From an uncultured Eubacteriales bacterium (GTDB lineage Bacteria > Bacillota_A > Clostridia > Christensenellales > Aristaeellaceae), in NCBI GenBank assembly GCA_902766515.1, contig CACXEB010000062.1, forward strand, positions 1 through 8,415: a DNA stretch of 8,415 bases. The letters run 5' to 3'. The notes beneath the pieces were generated by a model. That model was not told the DNA's origin. It did not search any database and saw only the letters and a program-made list of their open reading frames with translations. The position numbers and the translations under genes were made by a program. This document shows positions 1 to 8,415 of the stretch, piece by piece (the stretch's first letter is position 1; each line of letters begins with the position of its first letter).

Positions 1-1884
1 CAGCGCGGGATCCTTTTCGGGCGTGATCGCACGGCCGGGCCAGACGTCATAATGATGGGACACGTGGCGGAGGTTGTAGTTCTCCTCGATCGTCGGCCAG
101 GCCCATTCCTTGAGGCCGCCCTCGCGGTCGAGCAGGTAGGTGGGCAGGGATTTGAGCTGCTCCTCCCAGTGCGGGATGTTTTCCGCCTCGATGCCCAGGG
201 TGCGGCAGCCGTCGATCAGGTTGGTCAGGATCTCGCGGCAGATGGCGATGTCCATGACGGAATTGATCCGGGTGGGGTTGATGCTCCTGCTGGTGACGGT
301 CTCGTAGCCGGGGTTCGGGGTCGGGTCCTCCGGGGAGAAGGACGGATAGAAGATCACCTTGCCGTCCGGTCCGCGGTCGCAGGCGTAATCCTCGAAGAAC
401 AGCGCCATTTCCTTGTAGGCGGGGATGATGCGGGTGCGCAGGAACTCCTTGTCGCCGGTGACCAGGTAGTAGCCCCACAGCTCGTTGTAGATCCAGCCGA
501 GGCAGCCGGTCCAGCAGTAGTGCGGATAGGTGCGGGAGAAGTGGTAGTACAGGCCGGAGTCCGGGTCGCAGTGCACGCTGGCCAGCAGGCCGCGGGCGCC
601 GAACAGGAGCTTCGCGTTGGTGCGGAAGTCCTCAAACTTGGTCTCATAGTAGCGGAAATAGACGTCCATCTCGTCAAAGAGACCCGTGTTGTTGCCCGCG
701 CACACCTGCAGGTTGGTGTTGATGTTGTGCTGGCCCATCATCGGCGGCAGGGCGCCGGTCTCATAGATCTGGAAGAAGCGGCCCATGTCGTAGAGCTTCT
801 CCATCATGGCCGGGTCCACCATGTTGCGGCTGTGGGTCCGCGCCAGCAGTTCCTCGCCCGACAGCAGCCGGTCCTCCGGCGGGCACAGGTGGATGCGGGA
901 GCGGTTCATCTTTTCACTGACGATCTTTTTGTTGACCGCCAGCATGCGGTCGAAATCGATGTCCATGGCCATCAGGTCCGCGTTGACCCGGTCCGCGCAG
1001 GCGAAGGTAAATCCGCCCTCGAACTTGACGATCTTCGTCACGACGACCAGCCCGTCCGCGCCGGTGAGGCTGACGCCCTTTTCGCCCGCCTTCAGCAGGC
1101 CGCCCTGCGGGATGAAACGAATGGCGGCGACATAGCCCTTCTGGCCGAACTCGGGGCGGTAGGCCCAGGCCAGGGTGATCAGGCTGTCGGTGACCGTCAG
1201 CTGGTGCGTGCTGCCGGTAAAGGGCTGCTTGAAGACCATGTTGCCATGGCGGAAGGGCCGGCCCGGCAGCGTGATGTCCATCTGCACGTCCAGCTGGCCC
1301 TTGGGCGCGGTGATCCGGTTGACCATCACCTGGCCGTCATAGGCGGCAAAGCACTCGCTGCGGTACGCGCCGCGGTCGTTGGTCCACAGGGCGGTGATCA
1401 GGCCGCTGTCCATGTCCAGCCAGCGCAGGTAATCGCGGGTGCCCGCCTGCTCGGGCTGGGTATAGGTCAGCCAGAAGGCGGTATGCAGCCGCGGCGAGCC
1501 GGTGGGGTACAGGATCTTGTTGTCAAAGTTCATGTACTTGTCGAAGCCGGCCTTCTTCTGCGCCTCATCGATCAGGGCGTCGGTCTCTTCCGGCTTGCCC
1601 TCGAGCAGCAGCTGGCGGATGCGGGGCAGGTAGGGACGCAGGTCGGGCGGCAGGGGCGTCTTCTCCCACAGGGGCTCGTAGAGCGTCTCCAGGGTATAGG
1701 ACATCTCCTCGCTGTACGGGCGTCCGGAAGCCTGAATCCTCAGAGCGCCATTGCCTGTGATAAAATCGTCGGACGGCTCCTCAGCCGGAGAAATCGAACA
1801 GATGCTGTGCTCAGGCAGGATCGCGGCACGTTTTTCAACCGGAATATACGCGTAGGGGTATTCAAGCTTCGCAAAATCAATCAT
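1..1884 (-). CDS. GH95 family alpha-L-fucosidase / alpha-L-galactosidase-like glycosidase (3' end beyond window)
   Basis: Predicted inverting exo-glycosidase that removes terminal alpha-L-fucose or alpha-L-galactose from imported oligosaccharides. The frame is open from ATG at 1884 to base 1 (628 codons, no stop). GH95 enzymes usually have about 750-800 residues, so the C-terminus lies outside. The ATG follows GAGGAT about 10 nt upstream. The N-terminus (MIDFAKLEYPY) has no signal peptide, so the enzyme is probably cytoplasmic. Residues ~1-280 look like the N-terminal beta-sandwich and ~330 onward the (alpha/alpha)6 barrel. N387-I-N389 matches the water-activating Asn pair of the family (Asn421/Asn423 in Bifidobacterium AfcA). 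E519 in SPED fits the general acid (AfcA Glu566). LWGYYLVTGD at 469-478 and RHVSH at 606-610 are further GH95-like stretches. The AfcA Asp766 equivalent would fall past the edge. It is the last visible gene of the operon, 94 nt after the binding protein. Fucose versus L-galactose specificity cannot be read from this sequence. Confidence 0.85.
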   Translation of the reverse strand, partial: MIDFAKLEYPYAYIPVEKRAAILPEHSICSISPAEEPSDDFITGNGALRIQASGRPYSEEMSYTLETLYEPLWEKTPLPPDLRPYLPRIRQLLLEGKPEETDALIDEAQKKAGFDKYMNFDNKILYPTGSPRLHTAFWLTYTQPEQAGTRDYLRWLDMDSGLITALWTNDRGAYRSECFAAYDGQVMVNRITAPKGQLDVQMDITLPGRPFRHGNMVFKQPFTGSTHQLTVTDSLITLAWAYRPEFGQKGYVAAIRFIPQGGLLKAGEKGVSLTGADGLVVVTKIVKFEGGFTFACADRVNADLMAMDIDFDRMLAVNKKIVSEKMNRSRIHLCPPEDRLLSGEELLARTHSRNMVDPAMMEKLYDMGRFFQIYETGALPPMMGQHNINTNLQVCAGNNTGLFDEMDVYFRYYETKFEDFRTNAKLLFGARGLLASVHCDPDSGLYYHFSRTYPHYCWTGCLGWIYNELWGYYLVTGDKEFLRTRIIPAYKEMALFFEDYACDRGPDGKVIFYPSFSPEDPTPNPGYETVTSRSINPTRINSVMDIAICREILTNLIDGCRTLGIEAENIPHWEEQLKSLPTYLLDREGGLKEWAWPTIEENYNLRHVSHHYDVWPGRAITPEKDPAL

Positions 1885-1926
1885 AACAACTTATCCTCGC
1901 TCCGCATGCATTGCGTTCATTGTGTT

Positions 1927-1950
1927 GTGGGGCGCCCTGAGGCGCCCCAC
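1927..1950 (-). promoter_or_regulatory. Intercistronic stem-loop between binding-protein and GH95 genes
   Basis: A perfect inverted repeat: 10-nt arms (GTGGGGCGCC and its complement) around a 4-nt loop, 28 nt after the binding-protein stop codon. On the minus strand the hairpin is followed by AACACAATG, with no U-tract, so it is a poor intrinsic terminator. Such hairpins downstream of binding-protein genes commonly shield the upstream message from 3' exonucleases or lower downstream expression. That role is inferred here. Partial termination is an alternative. Confidence 0.75.
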
Positions 1951-1978
1951 GTTGGTAATACAGGAGTTTTTGTTCAGA

Positions 1979-3613
1979 TCAGCGGCTCAGGTAACGGGCA
2001 TAGGCGCTCTGGAACGCGTCGACGGCGTCCGCGATGCCCATCGCCTTGACCTGCGCCAGCAGCTTGTCCAGATCCTCGACGGGAGCCTTGCCGGTGATCA
2101 CCTTCAGGTACACTTCGGAGACCGCGGTGTTGACTTCGGTGATGATCCGGGAATAGGTGTCCTGCTCTTCCATGTTCAGCGCGAAGCCGGGACGGTCCAG
2201 GCCGGCGTCGGAAGCAGCGTAGTTCTTATGCGTGGTGATCTGGTCCGGCACGCGCAGGTTCATGGAACCCCAGGCTTCATAGCTCATCGCCTTCGGCCAG
2301 CCGCCCAGCGTCGGCAGCGCATACTTGAAGACCGCGTCAGACATCGGGTAGTCAGGATCGTTGGTCACAGCTTCGGTCCAGATGTGGTTGCCTTCGGCAT
2401 CCTTGGTGTAGGAAACGCCCTCGACGCCCCAGTTGACGATTTCGCTGCCCTCTTCGGAGTAGAGGAAGTTCAGCAGCTCGAGGCACTTGTCGATATGGCC
2501 GTTCTTGACAGCCGCGGTGGTGATGACGGTGGGCTGGCCGGAGCCGACATAGCCAACCAGCGCGTTGTCGTTGTCATAGTTGTAGGCGACGCCGTCGATG
2601 CCCTTGAGCGGCACGAGGCCGTAGATGCAGACGTCATCCGGGTTGCCGTAGCCGTTGTCCTTCAGGGTCTGGGCGATGGAAGCTTCCCAGGTTTCCACGT
2701 TGTCGGGGAAGCAGAAGAACGCGCCGACCTTGTCGCCGGTGATCTTGGCGGCCCAGGCATCATACTTCTGGCTGATGGCTTCCTCGTCGATCAGGCCTTC
2801 CTGGTACCACTTGGCCATGGTCGTGACATAGGCCTTGAAGTTTTCACCGTTGTTGTACTCGGTCCAGTAGGTCATCTTGTCGTTCTGCGGGTCACGGTAC
2901 ATGGTGTTGACCTTCAGGGTGAAAGCGGCCGCCAGGGAGTCCATGCCGGGATGCGCGGTGCCCCACCAGTTGCAGCAGCTGAACGGGAGCTCGTCGTCCG
3001 GGTCGCCGTTGCCGTTGGCGTCATTCTCTTTGAAGGCCTTCAGCACAGCGTAGAACTCGTCGACAGTGGTCGGTATCTCAAGGCCCAGGCGGTCCAGCCA
3101 GTCCTTGCGGACAGCATAGCCCCAGTAAGCGGAACGGGCGATGTTGGGCTCCCAGTGGCAGAAGGTGACGATGGAGCCGTCATCCTCGGTCACGCCGCGG
3201 CGGACTTCAGGATGCTCGTCCAGCACCTTGAACCAGTTCGGGACCTTCTCCTTGTACTCGGGGATCTCGCTGATCGGGACGATGACTTCATCTTCCACAC
3301 CGGCCAGCACGCCGCCGTTGTAGTTGTTCGCCCAGTCGAAGAACAGCAGATCCGGGTACTCGCCGGAAGTCAGCATCGCGTTGACGGCCAGGTTATAGTC
3401 GTCATCGCTGCCCGGGCCCAGGATCTTCAGCTTGATGTTCAGGCGTTTTTCGATCTCCTGAACCCAGGCCGCTTCGCTGTAGTAGGCGATGGAGTTGCGG
3501 TTGAGTTCCTGGCGGAAATACGTGATTTCAACCGGTTCTTCCGCCACCGCTACGAGGGGCAGCACGCCGACCAGCAGCGCCAGCGCGCATACGAGGGAAA
3601 GCAGTTTCTTCAT
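1979..3613 (-). CDS. ABC transporter extracellular solute-binding protein (LplA/YtcQ-like, CUT1)
   Basis: Predicted oligosaccharide receptor that delivers ligand to the two permeases encoded just upstream. It has 544 residues, the usual size for the large LplA/YtcQ-type receptors. Residues 1-24 form a signal peptide: K2-K3, a Leu/Val/Ala-rich core and an AVA cleavage site before EEPVEI. There is no lipobox Cys at the cleavage site and the only early Cys is C9, so the mature protein would not be lipid-anchored, unlike most Gram-positive binding proteins. Residues ~198-208 (D198, N200, N202, D204, D207, E208) resemble the EF-hand-like Ca-binding loop common in this family. NWGVEGVSY at 394-402 matches the family's C-lobe motif NYGIEGxxY. 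Start: ATG at 3613 with a perfect AAAGGAGG and 8-nt spacing, much the strongest ribosome binding site of the operon. The gene is bracketed by two hairpins, which fits higher expression than its neighbours. The ligand cannot be named from sequence. Confidence 0.93.
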   Translation of the reverse strand: MKKLLSLVCALALLVGVLPLVAVAEEPVEITYFRQELNRNSIAYYSEAAWVQEIEKRLNIKLKILGPGSDDDYNLAVNAMLTSGEYPDLLFFDWANNYNGGVLAGVEDEVIVPISEIPEYKEKVPNWFKVLDEHPEVRRGVTEDDGSIVTFCHWEPNIARSAYWGYAVRKDWLDRLGLEIPTTVDEFYAVLKAFKENDANGNGDPDDELPFSCCNWWGTAHPGMDSLAAAFTLKVNTMYRDPQNDKMTYWTEYNNGENFKAYVTTMAKWYQEGLIDEEAISQKYDAWAAKITGDKVGAFFCFPDNVETWEASIAQTLKDNGYGNPDDVCIYGLVPLKGIDGVAYNYDNDNALVGYVGSGQPTVITTAAVKNGHIDKCLELLNFLYSEEGSEIVNWGVEGVSYTKDAEGNHIWTEAVTNDPDYPMSDAVFKYALPTLGGWPKAMSYEAWGSMNLRVPDQITTHKNYAASDAGLDRPGFALNMEEQDTYSRIITEVNTAVSEVYLKVITGKAPVEDLDKLLAQVKAMGIADAVDAFQSAYARYLSR

Positions 3614-3621
3614 GAGAACAA

Positions 3622-3629
3622 CCTCCTTT
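3622..3629 (-). promoter_or_regulatory. Strong Shine-Dalgarno site of the binding-protein gene
   Basis: AAAGGAGG on the minus strand, preceded by more A residues (AAATAAAAAAGG) and 8 nt from the ATG at 3613. It is a near-complete anti-SD match in an A-rich, unstructured setting. Other sites in the operon are shorter or G-shifted, such as AAAGGGGG before 4615. It fits the need for excess receptor over permease. Confidence 0.85.
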
Positions 3630-3639
3630 TTTATTTGCC

Positions 3640-3657
3640 CATGGCTGGACAGCCATG
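3640..3657 (-). promoter_or_regulatory. Stem-loop upstream of the binding-protein gene
   Basis: CATGGCTG and its exact complement CAGCCATG separated by 2 nt; in practice a 7-bp stem with a 4-nt GTCC loop. It lies in the 66-nt gap between the permease stop at 3680 and the binding-protein ATG, directly upstream of the A-rich Shine-Dalgarno tract. On the minus strand it is followed by GGCAAATAAAAAAGG, so it is not an intrinsic terminator. Likely roles are RNA processing or 5'-end protection of a binding-protein message; this is inference. Confidence 0.6.
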
Positions 3658-3679
3658 CAGCGTACGTTGGATAAAGGGC

Positions 3680-4615
3680 TCAGCCCTTGATGGCGCCGAT
3701 CATGACGCCCTTGGTGAAGTATTTCTGCAGGAAGGGATACACGCAGATGATCGGGACGACGGACACGATGATGGTGGCGTACTTGAGCAGCAGCCGGGTC
3801 GCGGAGTCCTCGCCGGAGCGGTTGCTGGCGCCGGTGCCGGCGGCCGCGGACATATCGTTCTTGACCACGATCTGCCTCAGGATCATCTGCAGCGGCTGCT
3901 TCTTGCCGTCCTGGATGTACAGCAGGGCGTTGGTCCAGCTGTTCCAGTACCCGACGACGATGAACAGGCCGATGGCCGCGATGGTGGGGACGATCAGCGG
4001 GATCAGGATCCGCACCAGGATGATCAGCTCGTGCGCGCCGTCCAGCTCGGCGGACTCGATCATCTCCTTGGGCACGCTCATGATGGCGGTGCGCAGGATG
4101 ATGACGTAGTAGGTGCTGATGAGGCCCGGCAGGATCAGGGACCAGAGGGAGTCCAGCAGCCCCAGCTCCTTGACGATCAGGTACATCGGGATCATGCCGC
4201 CGTTGAAGTACATGGTAAAGACCGCGGCGAAGGTGAAGAAGCCGTGCAGCATGCTGTCCTTCTTGCTGAGCACGTAGGCGAACAGCAGCGAGGCGATCAG
4301 GGTGAGCGCGGTGCCGACGGTGGACAGGAAGAGGGTGACGGCATAGCCGTTCCAGATGGCGCGGTAATTGAGCACGAACTGGTAGCCCTTGAGGGACAGG
4401 CCCAGGGGCGCCAGCAGGATGCCCTGGTGGGAGAAGAGCCTCAGCGGCTCGCTCAGGGAGGCGAAGAGCACGTAGAGGAAGGGATAGACCGTGATGATCA
4501 TCAGCAGGACCATGAAGATCACGTTGCAGACGTCAAAGATTTTGCTGCCCATGGACGGGAGCCCGTAGTTCCACGTCCGGTGCTTCCCGCGGCGGATACC
4601 GGTCTGGTTGTTCAT
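3680..4615 (-). CDS. lplC: CUT1 sugar ABC transporter permease, LplC/YtcP (MalG-like) type
   Basis: Integral membrane subunit forming half of the import channel. It has 311 residues, normal for the family. A short basic N-terminus (RRGKHR) precedes about six hydrophobic segments, near residues 28-52, 92-116, 126-147, 157-178, 206-226 and 280-297. The EAA coupling loop, which contacts the ATPase, is recognisable at about 184-206 (EMIESAELDGAHELIILVRILIP), with the conserved Gly at 193. The C-terminus QKYFTKGVMIGAIKG is nearly diagnostic of YtcP/LplC proteins. The ATG at 4615 lies 13 nt after the stop of the previous permease, and its Shine-Dalgarno AAAGGGGG overlaps that TAA stop, so the two permeases are probably translationally coupled. 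The symbol follows B. subtilis lplC by family resemblance only; substrate identity is not implied. Confidence 0.95.
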   Translation of the reverse strand: MNNQTGIRRGKHRTWNYGLPSMGSKIFDVCNVIFMVLLMIITVYPFLYVLFASLSEPLRLFSHQGILLAPLGLSLKGYQFVLNYRAIWNGYAVTLFLSTVGTALTLIASLLFAYVLSKKDSMLHGFFTFAAVFTMYFNGGMIPMYLIVKELGLLDSLWSLILPGLISTYYVIILRTAIMSVPKEMIESAELDGAHELIILVRILIPLIVPTIAAIGLFIVVGYWNSWTNALLYIQDGKKQPLQMILRQIVVKNDMSAAAGTGASNRSGEDSATRLLLKYATIIVSVVPIICVYPFLQKYFTKGVMIGAIKG

Positions 4616-4628
4616 GCGACGACCCCCT

Positions 4629-5573
4629 TTACCACAGCGATACGTCGCTCAACTTGCGGCTCAGGGCGTTCACCCCGATCAGGAGCGCGAAATTGAACAC
4701 GGAGTTGAACAGGCCTACGGCTGTCGCGTAGCTGTAATTGCCCTTCTGCATGCCGTAGCGGTAGACGAAGGAGGAAATCACGTCGGACGTCTCATAGATC
4801 ATCTCGTTGTACAGCAGGATGATCTTTTCAAAGCCCACGCTGAGCATGTTGCCGATGCGGAGGATCAGCATGATGATGACGGTGGGCAGGATGCCGGGGA
4901 TGGTGACGTGGATCACGCGGCCGAAGCGGCTGCAGCCGTCGATGACCGCGGCGTCATACAGGTCGGCGTTGACGCCGCCCAGAGCGGACAGGTAGATGAT
5001 GGAGCCGTAGCCGACGCCCTGCCAGATGCCCGACCCGACGTAGATGGGCCGGAACCACTGCTCCTCCTGCATGAACATGATCTTTTTGCCGCCCAGCAGG
5101 GTGATGATCTGGTTGATGACGCCGCTGGAGGAGAAGAAGTCGAGGATGATGCCGCAGATGACCACCTGGGAAATGAAGTGCGGCAGGTAGGACACCGTCT
5201 GGACGATGCGCTTGTAGGAGTTGCTCCTGAGCTCATTGAGCAGCAGCGCCAGGATGATCGGCGCAGGGAAGCCGAAGATCAGGTCCAGCACGTTGATCAG
5301 CAGCGTGTTGCGCAGCAGCCGCCAGAAATAGTAGCCGTTGAAGAACTGGTCAAAGTACTTGTACCACGGATTGGCCCATTTGCTGCCGAAAATGCCCTTG
5401 GCAGCGCGGAAATCCTTGAACGCGATGACGATGCCGCCCATGGGAAGGTAGCAGAAGATGACGTAGTAGCTCAGGCACAGGAAGCCGATCAGGTAGATCC
5501 ATTTGTAGCGCTTGAAATCGCTGACCAGGCGTTTTGCAAACGGCTTGCCGGGTACCGTGGTCTGGATGGACAC
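4629..5573 (-). CDS. lplB: CUT1 sugar ABC transporter permease, LplB (MalF-like) type
   Basis: Partner permease of the import channel, 314 residues from a GTG start at 5573. The open frame runs up to an ATG at 5711, but that would overlap the esterase gene by 98 nt and add a 46-residue non-hydrophobic leader atypical of LplB. GTG at 5573 has GAGGTGA (5581-5587) at 7-nt spacing and gives MSIQTTVPGKPFAKRL, then the first membrane segment at ~25-45. YLPMGGIVIAFKDF at 42-55 is the typical LplB segment. The EAA loop is at about 203-228 (NADLYDAAVIDGCSRFGRV), with Gly213. Further membrane segments lie near 90-114, 131-150, 183-198, 227-245 and 283-302. The C-terminus LSRKLSDVSLW is typical. No ATPase gene is present; CUT1 importers often share an MsmX-type ATPase encoded elsewhere. 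Confidence 0.95.
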   Translation of the reverse strand: MSIQTTVPGKPFAKRLVSDFKRYKWIYLIGFLCLSYYVIFCYLPMGGIVIAFKDFRAAKGIFGSKWANPWYKYFDQFFNGYYFWRLLRNTLLINVLDLIFGFPAPIILALLLNELRSNSYKRIVQTVSYLPHFISQVVICGIILDFFSSSGVINQIITLLGGKKIMFMQEEQWFRPIYVGSGIWQGVGYGSIIYLSALGGVNADLYDAAVIDGCSRFGRVIHVTIPGILPTVIIMLILRIGNMLSVGFEKIILLYNEMIYETSDVISSFVYRYGMQKGNYSYATAVGLFNSVFNFALLIGVNALSRKLSDVSLW

Positions 5574-5580
5574 GCTTGCC

Positions 5581-5587
5581 TCACCTC
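5581..5587 (-). promoter_or_regulatory. Shine-Dalgarno site that sets the GTG start of the LplB permease
   Basis: GAGGTGA on the minus strand matches the anti-SD complement (part of AAGGAGGTGATC) and sits 7 nt before GTG at 5573. A second partial match, AAGGAG, overlaps it at 5587-5592. No comparable site precedes the upstream in-frame ATG at 5711, which lies inside the esterase coding sequence. Confidence 0.75.
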
Positions 5588-5613
5588 TCCTTCCGTGATC
5601 AGGTCTGATGCGC

Positions 5614-8116
<2,503 letters not shown>

Positions 8117-8149
8117 GCCGTCCGCTCCCCCCGTCCACGGAAGTGATTT

Positions 8150-8163
8150 CCGAAACGTTTCGG
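8150..8163. promoter_or_regulatory. Perfect 14-bp palindrome, LacI-family operator-like
   Basis: CCGAAACGTTTCGG is fully self-complementary with a central CG, the usual layout of LacI/GalR-family operators and related to, but not matching, the CcpA cre consensus. It lies 33 nt upstream of the GH4 start codon and about 80-90 nt downstream of the predicted transcription start, where a bound repressor could block elongation. CCGAAA half-sites recur at 8187-8192 and 8265-8270. No regulator gene is in the window. Confidence 0.65.
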
Positions 8164-8181
8164 TTCTGGTCGAATTTTTTA

Positions 8182-8197
8182 GGTGCCCGAAAGCACC
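8182..8197 (-). promoter_or_regulatory. Leader hairpin in the 5' untranslated region
   Basis: On the minus strand GGTGC pairs with GCACC, and an inner U-G pair closes a UUCG loop, giving a short stable stem. It is followed by UAAAAAAUU, so it is not a terminator in the operon direction. On the plus strand the T-run precedes the stem, which also argues against a terminator. It may simply shape the leader RNA. No known riboswitch is recognised. Confidence 0.4.
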
Positions 8198-8247
8198 CGA
8201 TCCCCCGAATGGGTCATTGCCGCGTCCTGTTCACTTATTGCCCTTTT

Positions 8248-8276
8248 TTTATACCGCATGCACCCCGAAAAGTAAA
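8248..8276 (-). promoter_or_regulatory. Candidate sigma-A promoter of the operon
   Basis: On the minus strand a -35-like TTTACT (8271-8276; 4 of 6 to TTGACA) and a -10-like TATAAA (8248-8253; 5 of 6 to TATAAT) are 17 bp apart, the ideal spacing. Transcription would start near 8241, giving a leader of about 125 nt. The region is distinctly AT-richer than the coding DNA. The weak -35 fits activator dependence. A second TATAAA at 8287-8292 lacks a good -35. Confidence 0.6.
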
Positions 8277-8415
8277 TATGCAATACTTTATATTCGCCCA
8301 TTTTCCTGTGAAACCGCGGCATTTTGCGCATTTTCGGGCCCCGGGGCCACGGTGCGTTCCTTCCGGATCGAAAAAATGGTTAATGTTTTTCCGGCGCGTG
8401 GATCAGGCGCCTTCC
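8277..8415. other. Upstream non-coding region with direct repeats and a GC palindrome
   Basis: I see no convincing gene here. CATTTT occurs at 8299-8304, 8320-8325 and 8329-8334, 21 and 9 bp apart, just upstream of the predicted -35. GGCCCCGGGGCC at 8337-8348 is a perfect 12-bp palindrome without a following T-run. A minus-strand frame enters at 8415 and stops after 11 residues (TAA at 8382-8380). It could be the tail of a preceding gene, but it is too short to assign. Confidence 0.45.

Noticed and set aside
1927..1950. Hairpin as an intrinsic terminator ending the operon before GH95
   Set aside because: No U-tract follows on the minus strand, and the GH95 gene continues in the same direction with its own ribosome binding site and functionally fits the operon.
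52..2049. Plus-strand 665-codon open frame opposite the GH95 gene
   Set aside because: The minus frame encodes an uninterrupted GH95 protein with family motifs, while the plus frame shows no recognisable domain.
1922..4696. Very long plus-strand open frame (924 codons) across the binding-protein and permease genes
   Set aside because: It crosses gene boundaries and hairpins, has low-complexity His/Asp/Gln/Val-rich composition and no ribosome binding site. It is an antisense shadow of GC-rich minus-strand codons.
8337..8348. 12-bp GC palindrome GGCCCCGGGGCC as a terminator or operator
   Set aside because: There is no loop, no T-run and no second copy. A perfect GC palindrome can arise by chance in GC-rich DNA.
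8380..8415. Eleven-residue minus-strand frame ending in TAA at the right edge
   Set aside because: Too short to tell from chance. It might be the tail of a neighbouring gene, but nothing in it is recognisable.

Overview
The window looks like part of the genome of a GC-rich Gram-positive gut- or rumen-type anaerobe (Bacillota, most likely class Clostridia). This is inferred from purine-rich Shine-Dalgarno sites (for example AAAGGAGG at 3622-3629), an LplABC/YtcP-type CUT1 sugar transporter of a kind common in Bacillota, a MelA-type GH4 glycosidase, and the absence of proteobacterial features. No rRNA or other taxonomic marker is present, so the assignment is tentative.

All six genes lie on the minus strand and read as one operon from right to left. 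They are a GH4 alpha-galactosidase (8116-6791), a cytoplasmic CE1-like carbohydrate esterase (6771-5614), an LplB-type permease (5573-4629, GTG start), an LplC/YtcP-type permease (4615-3680), an extracellular solute-binding protein (3613-1979) and a GH95 alpha-L-fucosidase/alpha-L-galactosidase-like enzyme (1884 to 1, cut off by the window edge after 628 codons). The gaps are 19, 40, 13, 66 and 94 nt, and no gap holds a hairpin followed by a U-tract. The two larger gaps, on either side of the solute-binding protein gene, each hold a perfect hairpin. The right-hand 299 nt are a non-coding control region. It has a candidate sigma-A promoter (8248-8276), a perfect 14-bp palindrome resembling a LacI-family operator in the leader (8150-8163), a leader hairpin, and CATTTT direct repeats upstream of the promoter.

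Together the genes describe capture and intracellular breakdown of a decorated oligosaccharide. The binding protein and two permeases import it, powered by an ATPase that is not encoded here. An esterase and two exo-glycosidases, all without signal peptides, then remove ester groups, terminal alpha-D-galactose and terminal alpha-L-fucose or alpha-L-galactose in the cytoplasm. The layout resembles the Bacillus subtilis lplABCD cluster, but the GH4 enzyme carries the galactosidase motif CHSV instead of the galacturonidase motif CHEV, and the esterase and GH95 genes are extra. This suggests a different glycan, such as a fucosylated and O-acetylated plant oligosaccharide or a blood-group-B-like host glycan. 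The individual families are known. The combination and its regulation are the parts worth attention.
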